In this document: in pieces, positions 20,321-30,195 of the stretch | How positions within the stretch are numbered: the stretch's first letter is position 1 | How the letters are laid out: the number at the start of each line of letters is the position of its first letter | From: Pelobates cultripes | Taxonomy: Eukaryota > Chordata > Amphibia > Anura > Pelobatidae | Assembly (NCBI GenBank): GCA_933207985.1 | Contig: OW240916.1 | Span: 82,062,102-82,126,101 of the forward strand | Direction: 5' to 3' | DNA: 64,000 nucleotides | The notes under the pieces: generated by a model | Seen by the model: the letters and a program-made list of their open reading frames with translations, nothing else | What the model was told of the DNA's origin: nothing | Database searches by the model: none | Position numbers and translations under genes: made by a program

Positions 20321-22010
20321 CTGTAATGAGCAACCAATATTAATTCATGTTTTATTTCTACATCTATATACAAAAACGTCCACTGCTCAAATGCCATAAT
20401 TGTAATATCAATGAGATATGCTAGGCTTTCAAGGGGGCATCAGCAAAAAGCTGGACTTTGGTCTTACAGTGGGACCACCGTGGTGAGAGCGGGAGTGGGG
20501 TGATCCACACATACAGGACTCTGAATACAGCATTAAGCTAGTCCCTTCTATGTATACACAAATTGCCCAGCATACCATTACTACATCTCTAGCATCAAAG
20601 TGCACATATGTCTCCACAGTCTCATAGAAATGTCGCCCAGGCTAACCATAAATAGCTTGACTTTATTCTGTTGCACAGCCTATACATGTATACTTCTATC
20701 ATGGTATTAACTAGCCTTTACATACCTGGCGAGTCCACATAGTTAGACACATACTCATTTATTACAGTCAGACAAGAGTATTATGTTCCTTGATTGTTGA
20801 TAAGCCTGTTTTACATTTTACACCAGCTGACTTGCATGCTTACCTTACCTTTACTGTTATATTTATGAACGTTAACCTCATAATTTGCCTAGCCTGAACT
20901 GACACATGAAAACTTATGTTTAAGTTTGAATCTACATTCTCTTCACATGACTGTGCCTTATGTTGGCTAATGTATGCATAATCTGCTATTTACCTTGTTT
21001 CTGATATCCCATAAAATAGGGCAATGTTTTGCTTTGCATCGTAGTCAGCATTGGGTAATCTTGCTCTCGCATAATCAGTTACATCGTAAAGGAAACATTC
21101 GCTCCATAGCATCTTAATCCACCTTATTAAAAACATGGTTCTATTAAGCGACTCACAAAACTGAATCAACTACACTAGTTTGCTGGTATAGTTACCATTA
21201 CACTAGACAGAGCATCTTAATTTTATTCCACGAGCAGAGAGTTAAGCGACGTTATTTTATTTTATTTTATGTTATTAATATGCCTAAGTAATGACAATTG
21301 ATACTGTATACCGCATAACTCAACCTTATAAAAATGTGCAAGATCAACCCTGTACCTCTATGTTTAAATGTTTTATAATGCGCTGGAGGATTACCTTTGG
21401 GGTACCTCACATGCGATTGTACTAAGCTTATGCACTACAAAAATAAAGAATTTTAAAAAATATATACTGTTTTCTTTTACTGCAATAAAATACACATATT
21501 TGTATTCAGCGATATCTCACGTGTAAAACAGTAAACCCTACATACAGGTTTTATGGTGTTTTGGGAAGTTACAGGGTCAAATATAGCATGTTATATATTT
21601 CAGTTTTTCTAACATTGAAATTCCCCAGATTGGTTACGTTGCCTTTGAGACCGTACGGTAGCCCAGGAATAAGAATTACCCCCATGATGGCATATCATTT
21701 GCAAAAGTAGACAACCCAAGGTATTACAAATGGGGTATGTCCAGTCTTTTTTTAGTAGCCACTTGGTCACAAACACTGGCCAAAGTTAGTGTTAATATTT
21801 GAAAATGCAAAAAACAAATTTGAACGCCAATTTTGGCCAGTGTTTGTGACTAAGTGGCTACTAAAAAGACTGAACATACCCCAGTTGCAATATCCTGGGT
21901 TGTCTACTATTGCAAATGGTATGCCATCATGGGGGTAATTCTCATTCCTGGGCTACCGTACGGTCTCAAAGGCAACATAACCAACCTGGCGAATTTTAAT
22001 GTGAAAAAAC

Positions 22011-22934
22011 TGTCAGGGTTTCTATGCTGTTTTAAACAGCAACCCTTACTTTTTCTGTGGCTGAGTTTTCAGCTGATATTAATGATCAGCTCCTTCAGTA
22101 TGTTGCCACGGTTACTCACCTGATAGTAGTAACCAGCCCTGCTGCTAATCAGTGCAGCCTATTTAAAGGGACACTATAGTCACCTGAACAACTTTAGCTT
22201 AATGAAGCAGTTTTGGTGTATAGAACATGCCCCTGCAGCCTCACTGCTCAATCCTCTGCCATTTAGGAGTTAAATCCCTTTGTTTATGAACCCTAGTCAC
22301 ACCTCCCTGCATGTGACTTGCACAGCCTTCCATAAACACTTCCTGTAAAGAGAGCCCTATTTAGGCTTTCTTTATTGCAAGTTCTGTTTAATTAAGATTT
22401 TCTTATCCCCTGCTATGTTAATAGCTTGCTAGACCCTGCAAGAGCCTCCTGTATGTGATTAAAGTTCAATTTAGAGATTGAGATACAATTATTTAAGGTA
22501 AATTACATCTGTTTGAAAGTGAAACCAGTTTTTTTTTTCATGCAGGCTCTGTCAATCATAGCCAGGGGAGGTGTGGCTAGGGCTGCATAAACAGAAACAA
22601 AGTGATTTAACTCCTAAATGGCAGTGAATTGAGCAGTGAAATTGCAGGGGAATTATCTATACATTAAAACTGCTTTATTTAGCTAAAATAATTTAGGTGA
22701 CTATAGTGTTCCTTTAAGCAGCAAATCCCAGTACCTCCTTTCGCTTGCGTGATTTCCTGTTCCCCAGAAGTCTCCTTGTTCCTGTGTTTCCTGCTTGTTC
22801 CTGGTTCCGCTGCTCTCCGTTCTCCTGATGCTTGCCTCCTGGACTTTGCTTTTGGTTATTTCTTTATTTGTTATTTATTAATAAAGGTGTTTTTGCAGCT
22901 ATTTCTATCTCTGTCTGGTTCCTGGTCCCTAACA
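22011..22934 (+). mobile_element. Solo LTR hit by a T2-MITE
   Basis: Starts TGTCAGGGTTTC and ends GGTCCCTAACA. Flanking bases AAAAC and AAAAA agree in four of five positions, consistent with a decayed 5-bp duplication. The right part contains ATTAATAAAGG, a polyadenylation-type signal, and C/T-rich DNA as in the other gypsy-like LTRs. Without the MITE (22163-22717) it is about 370 bp. It lies in one arm of the host palindrome. Confidence 0.6.
22163..22717. mobile_element. T2/Kolobok-type MITE inside the solo LTR
   Basis: Left end TTAAAGGGACACTATAGTC (TTAA 22163-22166), right end GACTATAGTGTTCCTTTAA (TTAA 22714-22717). This is one of the best preserved copies in the window, and its terminal inverted repeat is nearly perfect over about 20 bases. 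Confidence 0.93.
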
Positions 22935-23419
22935 AAAAATGAAACACAAGCCTTATATTTGACTCTGTAACTTTTGAAAACAACATAAAACCTGTACATG
23001 AGGGGTACTGTTATACTCGGGAGATTTCGCTGAACACAAATATTAGTATTTCAAAACAGTAAAACTTATCACAACAATTATATTGTCAATGTAAGTGCCA
23101 TTTGTGGGTGAAAAATGCAAAAAATTTCACTGTCAATGACGATATCGTCATTGTAATACATTTTACTGTTTTGAAACACTAATATTTGTGTTCAGCGAAG
23201 TCTTCCGAGTAAAAGAGTACCCCCCATGTACAGGTTTTATGGTGTCTTGGAAAGTTACAGGGTTAAATATAGTGCTAGAAAATTAAATTCACTTAACTTT
23301 CGGCCTGGGTTGTCAGGCAGGTCCTGCAAATTGTAATTAATAAAATGACCTAATTGTGTAAAATTATTACATAAATATATACGTAGAATTATCATATATA
23401 TATATATATATATATATAT

Positions 23420-23543
23420 TTGTGTTAGGTGCTTAAGATAGTACAGTGTGAAATACCATGAATAAGCGTAGGATGATAAAAGGAGCAATTCGGTTGTGGT
23501 GTGCCGAAACCGACGATGAGGTAGGCCTGAGAAAGAAGAGGGC
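23420..23543. repeat. Split direct repeat A, outer copy (A1)
   Basis: Begins TTGTGTTAGGTGC right after the AT run of the host element and ends GAAGAGGGC. It differs from the inner copy 23713-23836 by one base (AATTC versus AAGTC). The 43-kb duplicate keeps AAGTC, so the change here is private to this copy. Confidence 0.9.
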
Positions 23544-23601
23544 CCACCCAGGAAAAGAAATAGAAAGGAAAATAAATGTTAAAAGTGGTGTGGTGGGAGG
23601 G

Positions 23602-23836
23602 TCATTCAACGCTGACCTCAAACGGTAAGGAGCCAGGCAAGGGGAGTGCCTTAAGTAGGCTAGGGGTAGAAAACCAGCACCTCCCACAAATGCAGGCAAA
23701 TTGCCTTAATACTTGTGTTAGGTGCTTAAGATAGTACAGTGTGAAATACCATGAATAAGCGTAGGATGATAAAAGGAGCAAGTCGGTTGTGGTGTGCCGA
23801 AACCGACGATGAGGTAGGCCTGAGAAAGAAGAGGGC
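23602..23836. repeat. Repeat B1 joined to repeat A2 (circle-junction-like)
   Basis: B1 (23602-23712, ending TTGCCTTAATAC) runs directly into A2 (23713-23836, starting TTGTGTTAGG). The two outer ends of the element are exactly TTGTGTTAGG and CCTTAATAC, so this internal joint has the sequence expected if the element ends were joined in a circle, the substrate proposed for recombinase-mediated integration. Confidence 0.85.
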
Positions 23837-23887
23837 AAAAATTAAGTAATCCAATTTATTAACAGACCACCAATACATATACATTTA

Positions 23888-24642
23888 TCAACCAGACATG
23901 TTTATGAAAGCATCTCTTAACTCTTGTACTGGGTTCGGTATGTACCGTGAGTAAGCGGATGACTTCCAGCGCCCCAGTGTTTTGATAACATGAGTTGGGA
24001 CGTTGAAACTGGAGGCTGTGGACGCGGCTCCTATACGAAAGGAGTGTCCTGAGTAATTGTTTGCGTTGAGGCCCAGTTGTGTGAGCAAGGACCTGACGTA
24101 GGTCATGAAGGTTGTAGTGGTGAGTACTGCACCTTGTAGTTGTAATAACGGTTGCGAGGGCAGTAAGTGATGGTGCTGTATGTAGGCATCAAGAACTTTT
24201 ACTGGACACCATCTGTTGTGCGTGGGGTAGTACGGAATGTTTACAGGTATGTGCTGGCTGGTTTTGGAGTGAGGTAAAGACAGGATGTAATGATCCATAT
24301 GTTTTGTCAAGTGGGAATAGAGGAGGAATGGAGTGGTTTGGGTCGTGGAGGTCGTAGTGAATTCTCTGGGTCATAGAAATCCATAGAAAGCAATGTATAT
24401 TGCTGTTTTGATGATAGAATTCGTATTAGTGTCAAACGGTTTCAGGTCGAGTAGGTTAGATAAAGCTTTGAAGATATGGTTATCTATGGGTAGCCTCTGG
24501 GCCAAATGTGTGGGTTCTGATTTTTGAATACCTCTGAGTATGGTCTTAATTTGGTGAGAGGCCATGAAACTGTTGTTATTTGGGTGTAAGATGAGCATGT
24601 GGTGTTGAATGCCAGTGAGATAGAGTTTGATGGTGTTATATG
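23888..24642 (-). pseudogene. Tyrosine recombinase, C-terminal part
   Basis: This is the catalytic half of the recombinase that joins the element's DNA circle to the target. The last 140 codons (24310-23888) contain GHSFRIGAAS (catalytic His-x-x-Arg) and GRWKSSAYSRYI with the nucleophilic tyrosine near the end. Upstream in the same frame, TGA at 24373-24371 sits in GFL-stop-PREF, where the first catalytic arginine of the family is expected, consistent with CGA to TGA decay. The gypsy element splits the gene at 24642. The frame matches the N-terminal part because the insertion plus duplication is 5370 bp, a multiple of three; the joined gene would be about 309 codons. Confidence 0.85.
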
Positions 24643-25176
24643 TGTCAGGGTACCTGTTGGTGATGTATCCAGGGAGGACATCCTCTCTGCTTAGGGGCTC
24701 CCTTCCCCTAGCATTTCGGCATATTCCGGCCGTTTTCGCGCCGGCCGCGCTAGCTTCTCCCCCTTTTATGACACGACGGCTAGCGTCGACGTCATGACGT
24801 CGGCATTTGCATAAAGTGCCGGGAACCGCTATTCCGGACCTTTTGGGGGCGTGGTCTCTATTTAGGTACAGGGTATTTAAAGGAAACCTTTACTACTGCT
24901 CATTGCCCTGTCGTGGTTCTAGCTTGCTAGTCACTCAGCGCGTTCTTTATCTTGTGTTTCCGGTTTTGACCCTTGCTTGTCTTTTGTCCTGTTGTCCTCT
25001 CCTCTCCTTTGACTCGGCTTGTATCTCGCTTACCTGTCCTCCGGCTCCCTTGACCTCGGCTTACCTTTTGACTATTCTTGCTTTGTCCTTACGTTAGTCC
25101 GGCCATTCTAAGGTCCGGTATACGTACCTCCTTCTGTGCGCACTCTGCGTATTGGATCCCTGTCAGTTTCCTGACA
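24643..25176 (+). repeat. Gypsy 5' LTR
   Basis: Starts TGTCAGGGTACC and ends TTTCCTGACA. A TATA-type box TATTTAAA lies at 24874-24881, and the expected transcript start falls about 30 bases downstream, near 24904-24909. The C/T-rich second half would be R/U5. It differs from the 3' LTR by TTCTC versus TCCTC and ACACG versus ACGCG. Confidence 0.96.
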
Positions 25177-25178
25177 TT

Positions 25179-25188
25179 ACGACAGGGC
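25179..25188 (+). promoter_or_regulatory. Putative self-priming primer-binding site
   Basis: The sequence just after the 5' LTR is TTACGACAGGGC and lacks the TGG that begins tRNA-type primer sites. ACGACAGGGC is the exact complement of GCCCTGTCGT at 24905-24914, at the predicted RNA 5' end. Self-priming by the 5' end of the transcript is known for Tf1 and sushi-type elements, so this fits the family. Confidence 0.7.
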
Positions 25189-25189
25189 C

Positions 25190-26104
25190 ATGATGGATCC
25201 TGCAGGTGCTAGTCCTCCTGACCCCAGATTTGAGGCCATGGACCATAGAATGGACCAAATGGCTTTAGCATTACAAACTTTGTTGTCACGCTCCAGTACC
25301 CAGTCTGAAGAAATACGTTCCACTGCTAGCCACTCGCTAAGTACTGGTTTGGAAGTAGCCACTGTAGGCGCATCTTCCCATGTCACGTCACCATTACGAT
25401 ATGGGGGTTCGCCTGATGCTTGTCGTGGTTTTTTAAACCAGATAAGTATACATTTCGAACTACAACCCCGGGCTTACCCCACTGACAGGGCTAAGGTAGG
25501 CTTTATCATAACCCTGCTAATAGATAAAGCACTTAGATGGGCCAATCCCCTTTGGGAGAATGACAATCCTTTAGTCTACAACTACACTGCGTTTGTCACG
25601 GCTTTTAGAAGAACCTTTGACCCCCCAGGGAGGAAGATTAATGCGGCCAGATCCCTGTTACGCCTTAAACAACAAGATAGGACCCTTGTAGAATATGCTC
25701 TAGAGTTTAGATCATTGGCAGCAGAAGTGAAATGGAACGAACAAGCTTTTATGGATGTTTTCTTGAATGGGTTGTCTGATGAAATTCTAGATGAAATTGC
25801 CACAAGAGAACTTCCGGAAAATTTAGAGGATTTAGTATCCTTCATTTCCAGAATAGATGAACGCATGAGACAGAGGCAGAACACTCGGGAAAGAGTTACT
25901 AGACTTCCTGTAAGACTCGCTCCCTCATTTCAGAACCCTGACTCCTATAATCCTACTCCACCAGAACCTATGCAAATAGGTAATACTCGCTTATCTGAGG
26001 CTGAGAGACAGTACAGGAGAAGGGAGGGTCTCTGTTTATACTGCGGGCTGAGAGGTCACCTACGTCTTAGTTGCCCTAATCGTCCGGGAAACGCTCGCAC
26101 CTAA
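25190..26104 (+). CDS. gag: Gypsy Gag
   Basis: 304 codons, intact. Gag packages the element RNA into cytoplasmic particles. The N-terminal 60 residues are a helical lead. Residues about 67-225 form the gag/capsid-like (retrotrans_gag) region, including RAKVGFIITLL, ALRWANPLW and LVEYALEFRSL. A single zinc knuckle C-x2-C-x4-H-x4-C (C282, C285, H290, C295) lies near the end. Two adjacent ATGs (25190, 25193) can start it, 14 bases after the LTR. The stop at 26102-26104 follows a GGGAAAC slippery site, so a share of ribosomes should shift into pol. Confidence 0.95.
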   Translation: MMDPAGASPPDPRFEAMDHRMDQMALALQTLLSRSSTQSEEIRSTASHSLSTGLEVATVGASSHVTSPLRYGGSPDACRGFLNQISIHFELQPRAYPTDRAKVGFIITLLIDKALRWANPLWENDNPLVYNYTAFVTAFRRTFDPPGRKINAARSLLRLKQQDRTLVEYALEFRSLAAEVKWNEQAFMDVFLNGLSDEILDEIATRELPENLEDLVSFISRIDERMRQRQNTRERVTRLPVRLAPSFQNPDSYNPTPPEPMQIGNTRLSEAERQYRRREGLCLYCGLRGHLRLSCPNRPGNART

Positions 26105-27774
26105 GTTCCCTTAGAGGACGGGCCTTGGGTGTTTCATTACTGTCCTCTATGCATAATAAAAAAGACCATAGGCTTCTGATTCCTATCTCTCTAGCTTGGG
26201 AAAAGGGGTTTATTGCTACGATGGCATTATTAGATTCTGGAGCAGCAGAAAGCTTTATAGACCAAACTTTTGCTAATAAGCATTGTATCCCATTCCAATT
26301 GAGAGATACACCCTTGGCCGTTGAGGCCATAGATGGTAGACCTTTATCTGAACCAGTAATATTCCATGAGACCGAACCCGTTAAGCTTACTGTTGGTATT
26401 TTCCACGAAGAGTTGATTTCCCTTCTGTTAATTTCCTCCCCGGCAGTCCCAGTGGTTCTAGGATATTCTTGGCTCAAGAGACACAACCCTCAGATTGACT
26501 GGGAGGGTGGAGAAATCGTTTCTTGGGGTATGGGTTGTAGGAAAGAATGTCTGCAGAGAGTTACTTCTGTTTGCCCCGTAAACTCTTATGCTAACACTTC
26601 TCAATCCACAGACGTTCAGATACCATTACAATATCTAGACCTCAAATCTGTATTTGACAAGGGTAAGGCGGATACTTTACCTCCCCACCGGTCTTATGAC
26701 TGTTCTATTAAACTTTTCCCTGGTACTATGCCTCCCAGGGGTACGGTATACCCTCTATCCACCAAGGAAAACTTAGTTTTAGAGGAATATATCAAGGAGA
26801 ATTTAGACAAGGGATTTATTAGAAAGTCTTCTTCTCCGGCGGGGGCGGGTTTCTTTTTTGTAGAAAAGAAAGACGGTACCTTACGTCCTTGTATAGACTA
26901 TCGGGGATTGAACAAAATTACTATCAGAAATGCTTACCCTATTCCTTTGATTACTGAACTCTTTGACAGACTAAAGGGCTCGAGTATTTTTACTAAACTT
27001 GACTTAAGAGGAGCATATAACTTAGTGCGAATTAAACAAGGAGATGAATGGATGACAGCATTTAATACCCGTTACGGGCATTATGAGTATACCGTAATGC
27101 CATTTGGGCTCTGTAACGCCCCGGCCGTCTTCCAAGACTTGATCAATGAAGTTCTTAGAGAATTCCAACATGAATGTGTAATTGTATATTTGGATGATAT
27201 ACTAATCCATTCTAGAGATATTAATTCACATCATAGACAAGTCAGAAAGGTATTACAGAAACTTTTACAACATGGATTGTATTGTAAATTGGAAAAATGT
27301 AGCTTTGACCAGTCTCAGGTAACTTTCTTAGGTTACGTAATTTCCAAAGACGGGTTTATGATGGACCCGACCAAACTAAAATCGATTTTAGATTGGCCTT
27401 TACCTAAGGGACTCAAAGCCATACAAAGATTTCTTGGATTTTCTAATTATTACAGACGTTTTATTAAAGGGTACTCCTCTGTTATCGCTCCTATCACTAA
27501 TATGACCAAACAAGGAGCCGATACCAAGACCTGGTCTACTGAGGCTTTATCTGCTTTCGAAACGCTCAAACAGTCTTTTGCCTCAGCACCTGTATTAGTT
27601 CATCCTGATACCTCTCTACCCTTTTTACTTGAAGTTGATGCGTCTGAAACAGGGATAGGCGCAGTGTTATCCCAACGACAAAGTTTAGATAAGCCGCTGC
27701 ACCCATGCGTTTTTTTTCCAAGAAACTATCACACACTGAAAGGAGATATGACATTGGTGATAGGGAACTTTTAG
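26080..27774 (+). pseudogene. pol: Gypsy Pol, first part: protease, RT, start of RNase H
   Basis: Entered by -1 frameshift from gag; the first ATG of the frame is at 26125 but is probably not used. Counting from 26125: aspartic protease LLDSGA at 35-40; reverse transcriptase from about 220 to 400 with KLDLRGAY (Asp 293) and YLDD at 355-358; the RNase H start FLLEVDASETGIGAVLSQ near 495-512. At 27709-27718 a T run is one base out of phase, so this frame reads about 20 wrong residues and ends at 27774. The rest of pol continues in the next frame. It would yield a protein without integrase if translated as is. Confidence 0.93.
26086..26092 (+). promoter_or_regulatory. -1 ribosomal frameshift site GGGAAAC
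   Basis: The heptamer is in the correct phase for gag (G GGA AAC) and slips to GGG AAA, the pol frame, which is open from 26080 onward. Gag ends four codons later. A downstream stimulatory structure was not computed. Confidence 0.8.
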
Positions 27775-29525
27775 CTATCATTATGGCATTAAAGGAATGG
27801 AGACATTTGTTAGAGGGCACCGTCCTTCCAGTTACTATCTTGACTGACCACAAAAATTTATCGTATATGGGGGAGGCCAAAAGATTATCTGCCAGGCAGG
27901 CACGTTGGTCTATGTTCCTTACACACTTTAATTATGTGCTTACTTACAGGCCTGGTTCTAAGAACACTAAGGCAGACGCTTTGTCACGTCAGCACGAACC
28001 TACCACCTCTACAGAGGATACTTTGTTCCCTATTATTCCTGAAGTCAATATTATCGCCAACACCAATGTCAAAATACACTCTCCATTGCTCGCTGATATT
28101 CAGAACGAACAATCTCTTGCTCCCGAACGTACTCCTGTGGGCCGCTTGTTCGTGTCTCCCAAATTCCAAGTGGACATTATTCGCTGTTTCCACGATAGCA
28201 AGATCGCTGGTCACCCCGGCATCCACAAAACTTACTGTCTGATCTCCAAAGACTTCTGGTGGCCCGGTTTACGTAGGGATGTGGAAGACTTTGTCAAGGC
28301 TTGCAATGTTTGTGTCAGGAATAAACTTCCGCGGGATCTCCCTTGTGGTTTATTGCAGCCCTTAGTCGTTCCCAACAAACCTTGGGCTTGTTTGGCTATG
28401 GATTTTATTGTTGATCTACCAGCTTCCAATAGGCATACAGTTATCCTCACGGTCCTTGACAGGTTTACTAAAATGGCTCATTTCGTTCCCTTGCCTAAAC
28501 TTCCGTCCTCCCCCGAACTGGCCGTGATATTTGCTAGAGAAATTTTCCGTTTACATGGTATTCCCAATGAGATTGTGTCAGACAGGGGTTCCCAATTTAT
28601 TTCCCGTTTTTGGAGATCCTTCTGTTCACAGTTGGGCATCAAACTGAATTTTTCTTCGGCCTATCATCCTCAATCTAACGGAGCAGCCGAACGCACTAAC
28701 CAAAAAATTGAGCAATATCTACGTTGTTTTGTTTCTGAACACCAGGATGACTGGGTCGGTCTGATTCCTTGGGCGGAGTTTGCTCACAACAACCTTGTTT
28801 GTGGTTCCACTCGTAATAGCCCCTTTTTCTTGAACTATGGCTTTAACCCTACTGTTCTTCCGTCGGTGTCTCCTTCCCAGGGTATACCGTCGGTTGATAT
28901 TCATATAGCCAACCTGAGAAAGTTGTGGGATCAGACTCGACAAATTCTTGAACGTAGTTCCGCGGTGTTTAAGTCACATGCTGATAGGCGTAGACGTCCT
29001 GCTCCTATTTTTTCTCCGGGGGATAGGGTCTGGTTGTGTACCAGACACATTCGCCTGAAAGTTCCTTCCTTGAAGTTTGCTCCTCGTTACATTGGTCCTT
29101 ACAGGGTACTGAGGAGGATCAACCCGGTTTCTTATTTGCTGGATCTACCTCCTACTCTACGCATCCCTAACTCTTTTCATGTGTCGTTATTGAAACCTCT
29201 TGTTTGTAACAGATTTTCCTCCCGCTCTACTCCTCCATCCTCGGTCCGTGTGGATGGTCAGGAGGAATATATCATCAAGTCCATCCTTGATTCTCGTATT
29301 TCTAGGGGGAAGCTGCAATACCTCATAGACTGGAAAGGTTATGGTCCAGAAGAGAGGTCTTGGGTTCCTGGTATAGACGTGCATGCTCCTCGTCTTCTTC
29401 GGGCCTTCCACGTTCGTTTTCCTTCTAAGCCAGGTCCCATCCGCCCGGTGGGCGTTTCTAGAAGGGGGGGTACTGTCAGGGTACCTGTTGGTGATGTATC
29501 CAGGGAGGACATCCTCTCTGCTTAG
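27705..29525 (+). pseudogene. pol: Gypsy Pol, second part: RNase H, integrase, chromodomain
   Basis: Continuation of pol after the 1-nt shift; the apparent ATG at 27705 is incidental. RNase H: RELLAIIMAL and TDHKNL, ending ADALSR near residue 94. Integrase zinc finger: H170, H174, C200, C203. Integrase core: D233 (AMDF), D293 (VSDRG), E329 (AAERTN), with 35 residues between the last two. Chromodomain near 510-570 (EEYIIKSILD, LQYLIDWKGYG, SWVP), which in chromoviruses guides integration to modified histones. The last 17 codons run into the 3' LTR. Confidence 0.94.
29459..29470 (+). promoter_or_regulatory. Polypurine tract
   Basis: AGAAGGGGGGG lies three bases before the 3' LTR and within the pol frame. 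It is the expected primer for plus-strand DNA synthesis. Confidence 0.8.
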
Positions 29526-30007
29526 GGGCTCCCTTCCCCTAGCATTTCGGCATATTCCGGCCGTTTTCGCGCCGGCCGCGCTAGCTCCTCCCCCTTTTAT
29601 GACGCGACGGCTAGCGTCGACGTCATGACGTCGGCATTTGCATAAAGTGCCGGGAACCGCTATTCCGGACCTTTTGGGGGCGTGGTCTCTATTTAGGTAC
29701 AGGGTATTTAAAGGAAACCTTTACTACTGCTCATTGCCCTGTCGTGGTTCTAGCTTGCTAGTCACTCAGCGCGTTCTTTATCTTGTGTTTCCGGTTTTGA
29801 CCCTTGCTTGTCTTTTGTCCTGTTGTCCTCTCCTCTCCTTTGACTCGGCTTGTATCTCGCTTACCTGTCCTCCGGCTCCCTTGACCTCGGCTTACCTTTT
29901 GACTATTCTTGCTTTGTCCTTACGTTAGTCCGGCCATTCTAAGGTCCGGTATACGTACCTCCTTCTGTGCGCACTCTGCGTATTGGATCCCTGTCAGTTT
30001 CCTGACA
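29474..30007 (+). repeat. Gypsy 3' LTR
   Basis: 534 bp, the same length as the 5' LTR, with two single-base differences. It is followed by the ATATG duplication and then the YR recombinase gene again. Confidence 0.96.
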
Positions 30008-30012
30008 ATATG

Positions 30013-30187
30013 ACAATTTGAGTTTAAGGTGGCAAAAGGAAGCAAACCCCAAAAAAGATGTCATAACAAACGGTTGTATGATGTTATGTTCCAGAAGGAA
30101 TCGTTTGAATAGTGTGAAAGCCCTGTTGTATGTTTTGTTTGTATTGTGTGAAAGTGCCAACTGAGACAATGTCCTGCTATGCTGCAT
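30013..30187 (-). pseudogene. Tyrosine recombinase, N-terminal part
   Basis: Starts with ATG at 30187, nine bases after the RNase H stop. The first 58 codons include HNTNKTYNRAFTLFKRFLLE, typical of the DNA-binding N-terminal (core-binding) domain of tyrosine recombinases. The gypsy element interrupts it at 30012. The remainder is at 24642-23888, in the same frame. Confidence 0.85.
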
Positions 30188-30195
30188 GATGACGT

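Larger units (their letters stand above)
18376..21463 (+). mobile_element. LINE-like insertion without reverse transcriptase
   Basis: Flanked by ATACTGTTTTCTT at 18363-18375 and 21464-21476, a perfect 13-bp duplication. It starts GGGGGGCGGGGCC and ends in an A-rich tail (AATAAAGAATTTTAAAAAA). These features indicate target-primed retrotransposition by L1-type machinery. After removing the T2-MITE it is about 2.6 kb, but no endonuclease, RT or RNase H motif is present. It is either an internally deleted L1-like element or a non-autonomous passenger. Confidence 0.8.
21478..23080. repeat. Large internal palindrome of the host element
   Basis: 21610-21788 is inverted against 21827-22006 (for example GACCGTACGGTAGCCCAGG / CCTGGGCTACCGTACGGTC, and CACAAACACTGGCC / GGCCAGTGTTTGTG). 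The outer part 21480-21600 pairs with 22940-23075, the right arm being interrupted by the solo LTR at 22011-22934. The loop at 21789-21826 is short, so a single strand could fold into a hairpin of about 300 bp. Confidence 0.85.
23139..24124. repeat. Segment duplicated at 42697-43684
   Basis: The about 985 bases covering the last host-element block and the left (3') end of the YR retrotransposon are almost identical to 42697-43684, with roughly six substitutions plus a length change in the AT run. Identity stops abruptly at TGGTGAG (24124/43684) and fades on the left into ordinary family-level similarity. Confidence 0.9.
24643..30007 (+). mobile_element. Ty3/gypsy chromovirus-type retrotransposon, sushi-like
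   Basis: Two 534-bp LTRs (24643-25176 and 29474-30007) differ at only two positions, both transitions. The element is 5365 bp with ATATG directly on both sides (24638-24642, 30008-30012). Order is LTR, gag, protease, RT, RNase H, integrase, chromodomain, LTR, as in vertebrate sushi-type Ty3/gypsy elements. It sits antisense within the tyrosine-recombinase gene. The small LTR divergence and near-intact reading frames show a recent insertion, younger than everything that contains it. Confidence 0.97.

Noticed and set aside
25177..25190. tRNA primer-binding site
   Set aside because: The sequence after the LTR starts TTACGACAG rather than TGG, whereas a 10-base complement to the RNA 5' end exists.
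27705..27774. Programmed frameshift inside pol
   Set aside because: The shift lies within RNase H at a plain T run. Members of this family need no second recoding site there, so a deletion or a sequencing error is more likely.
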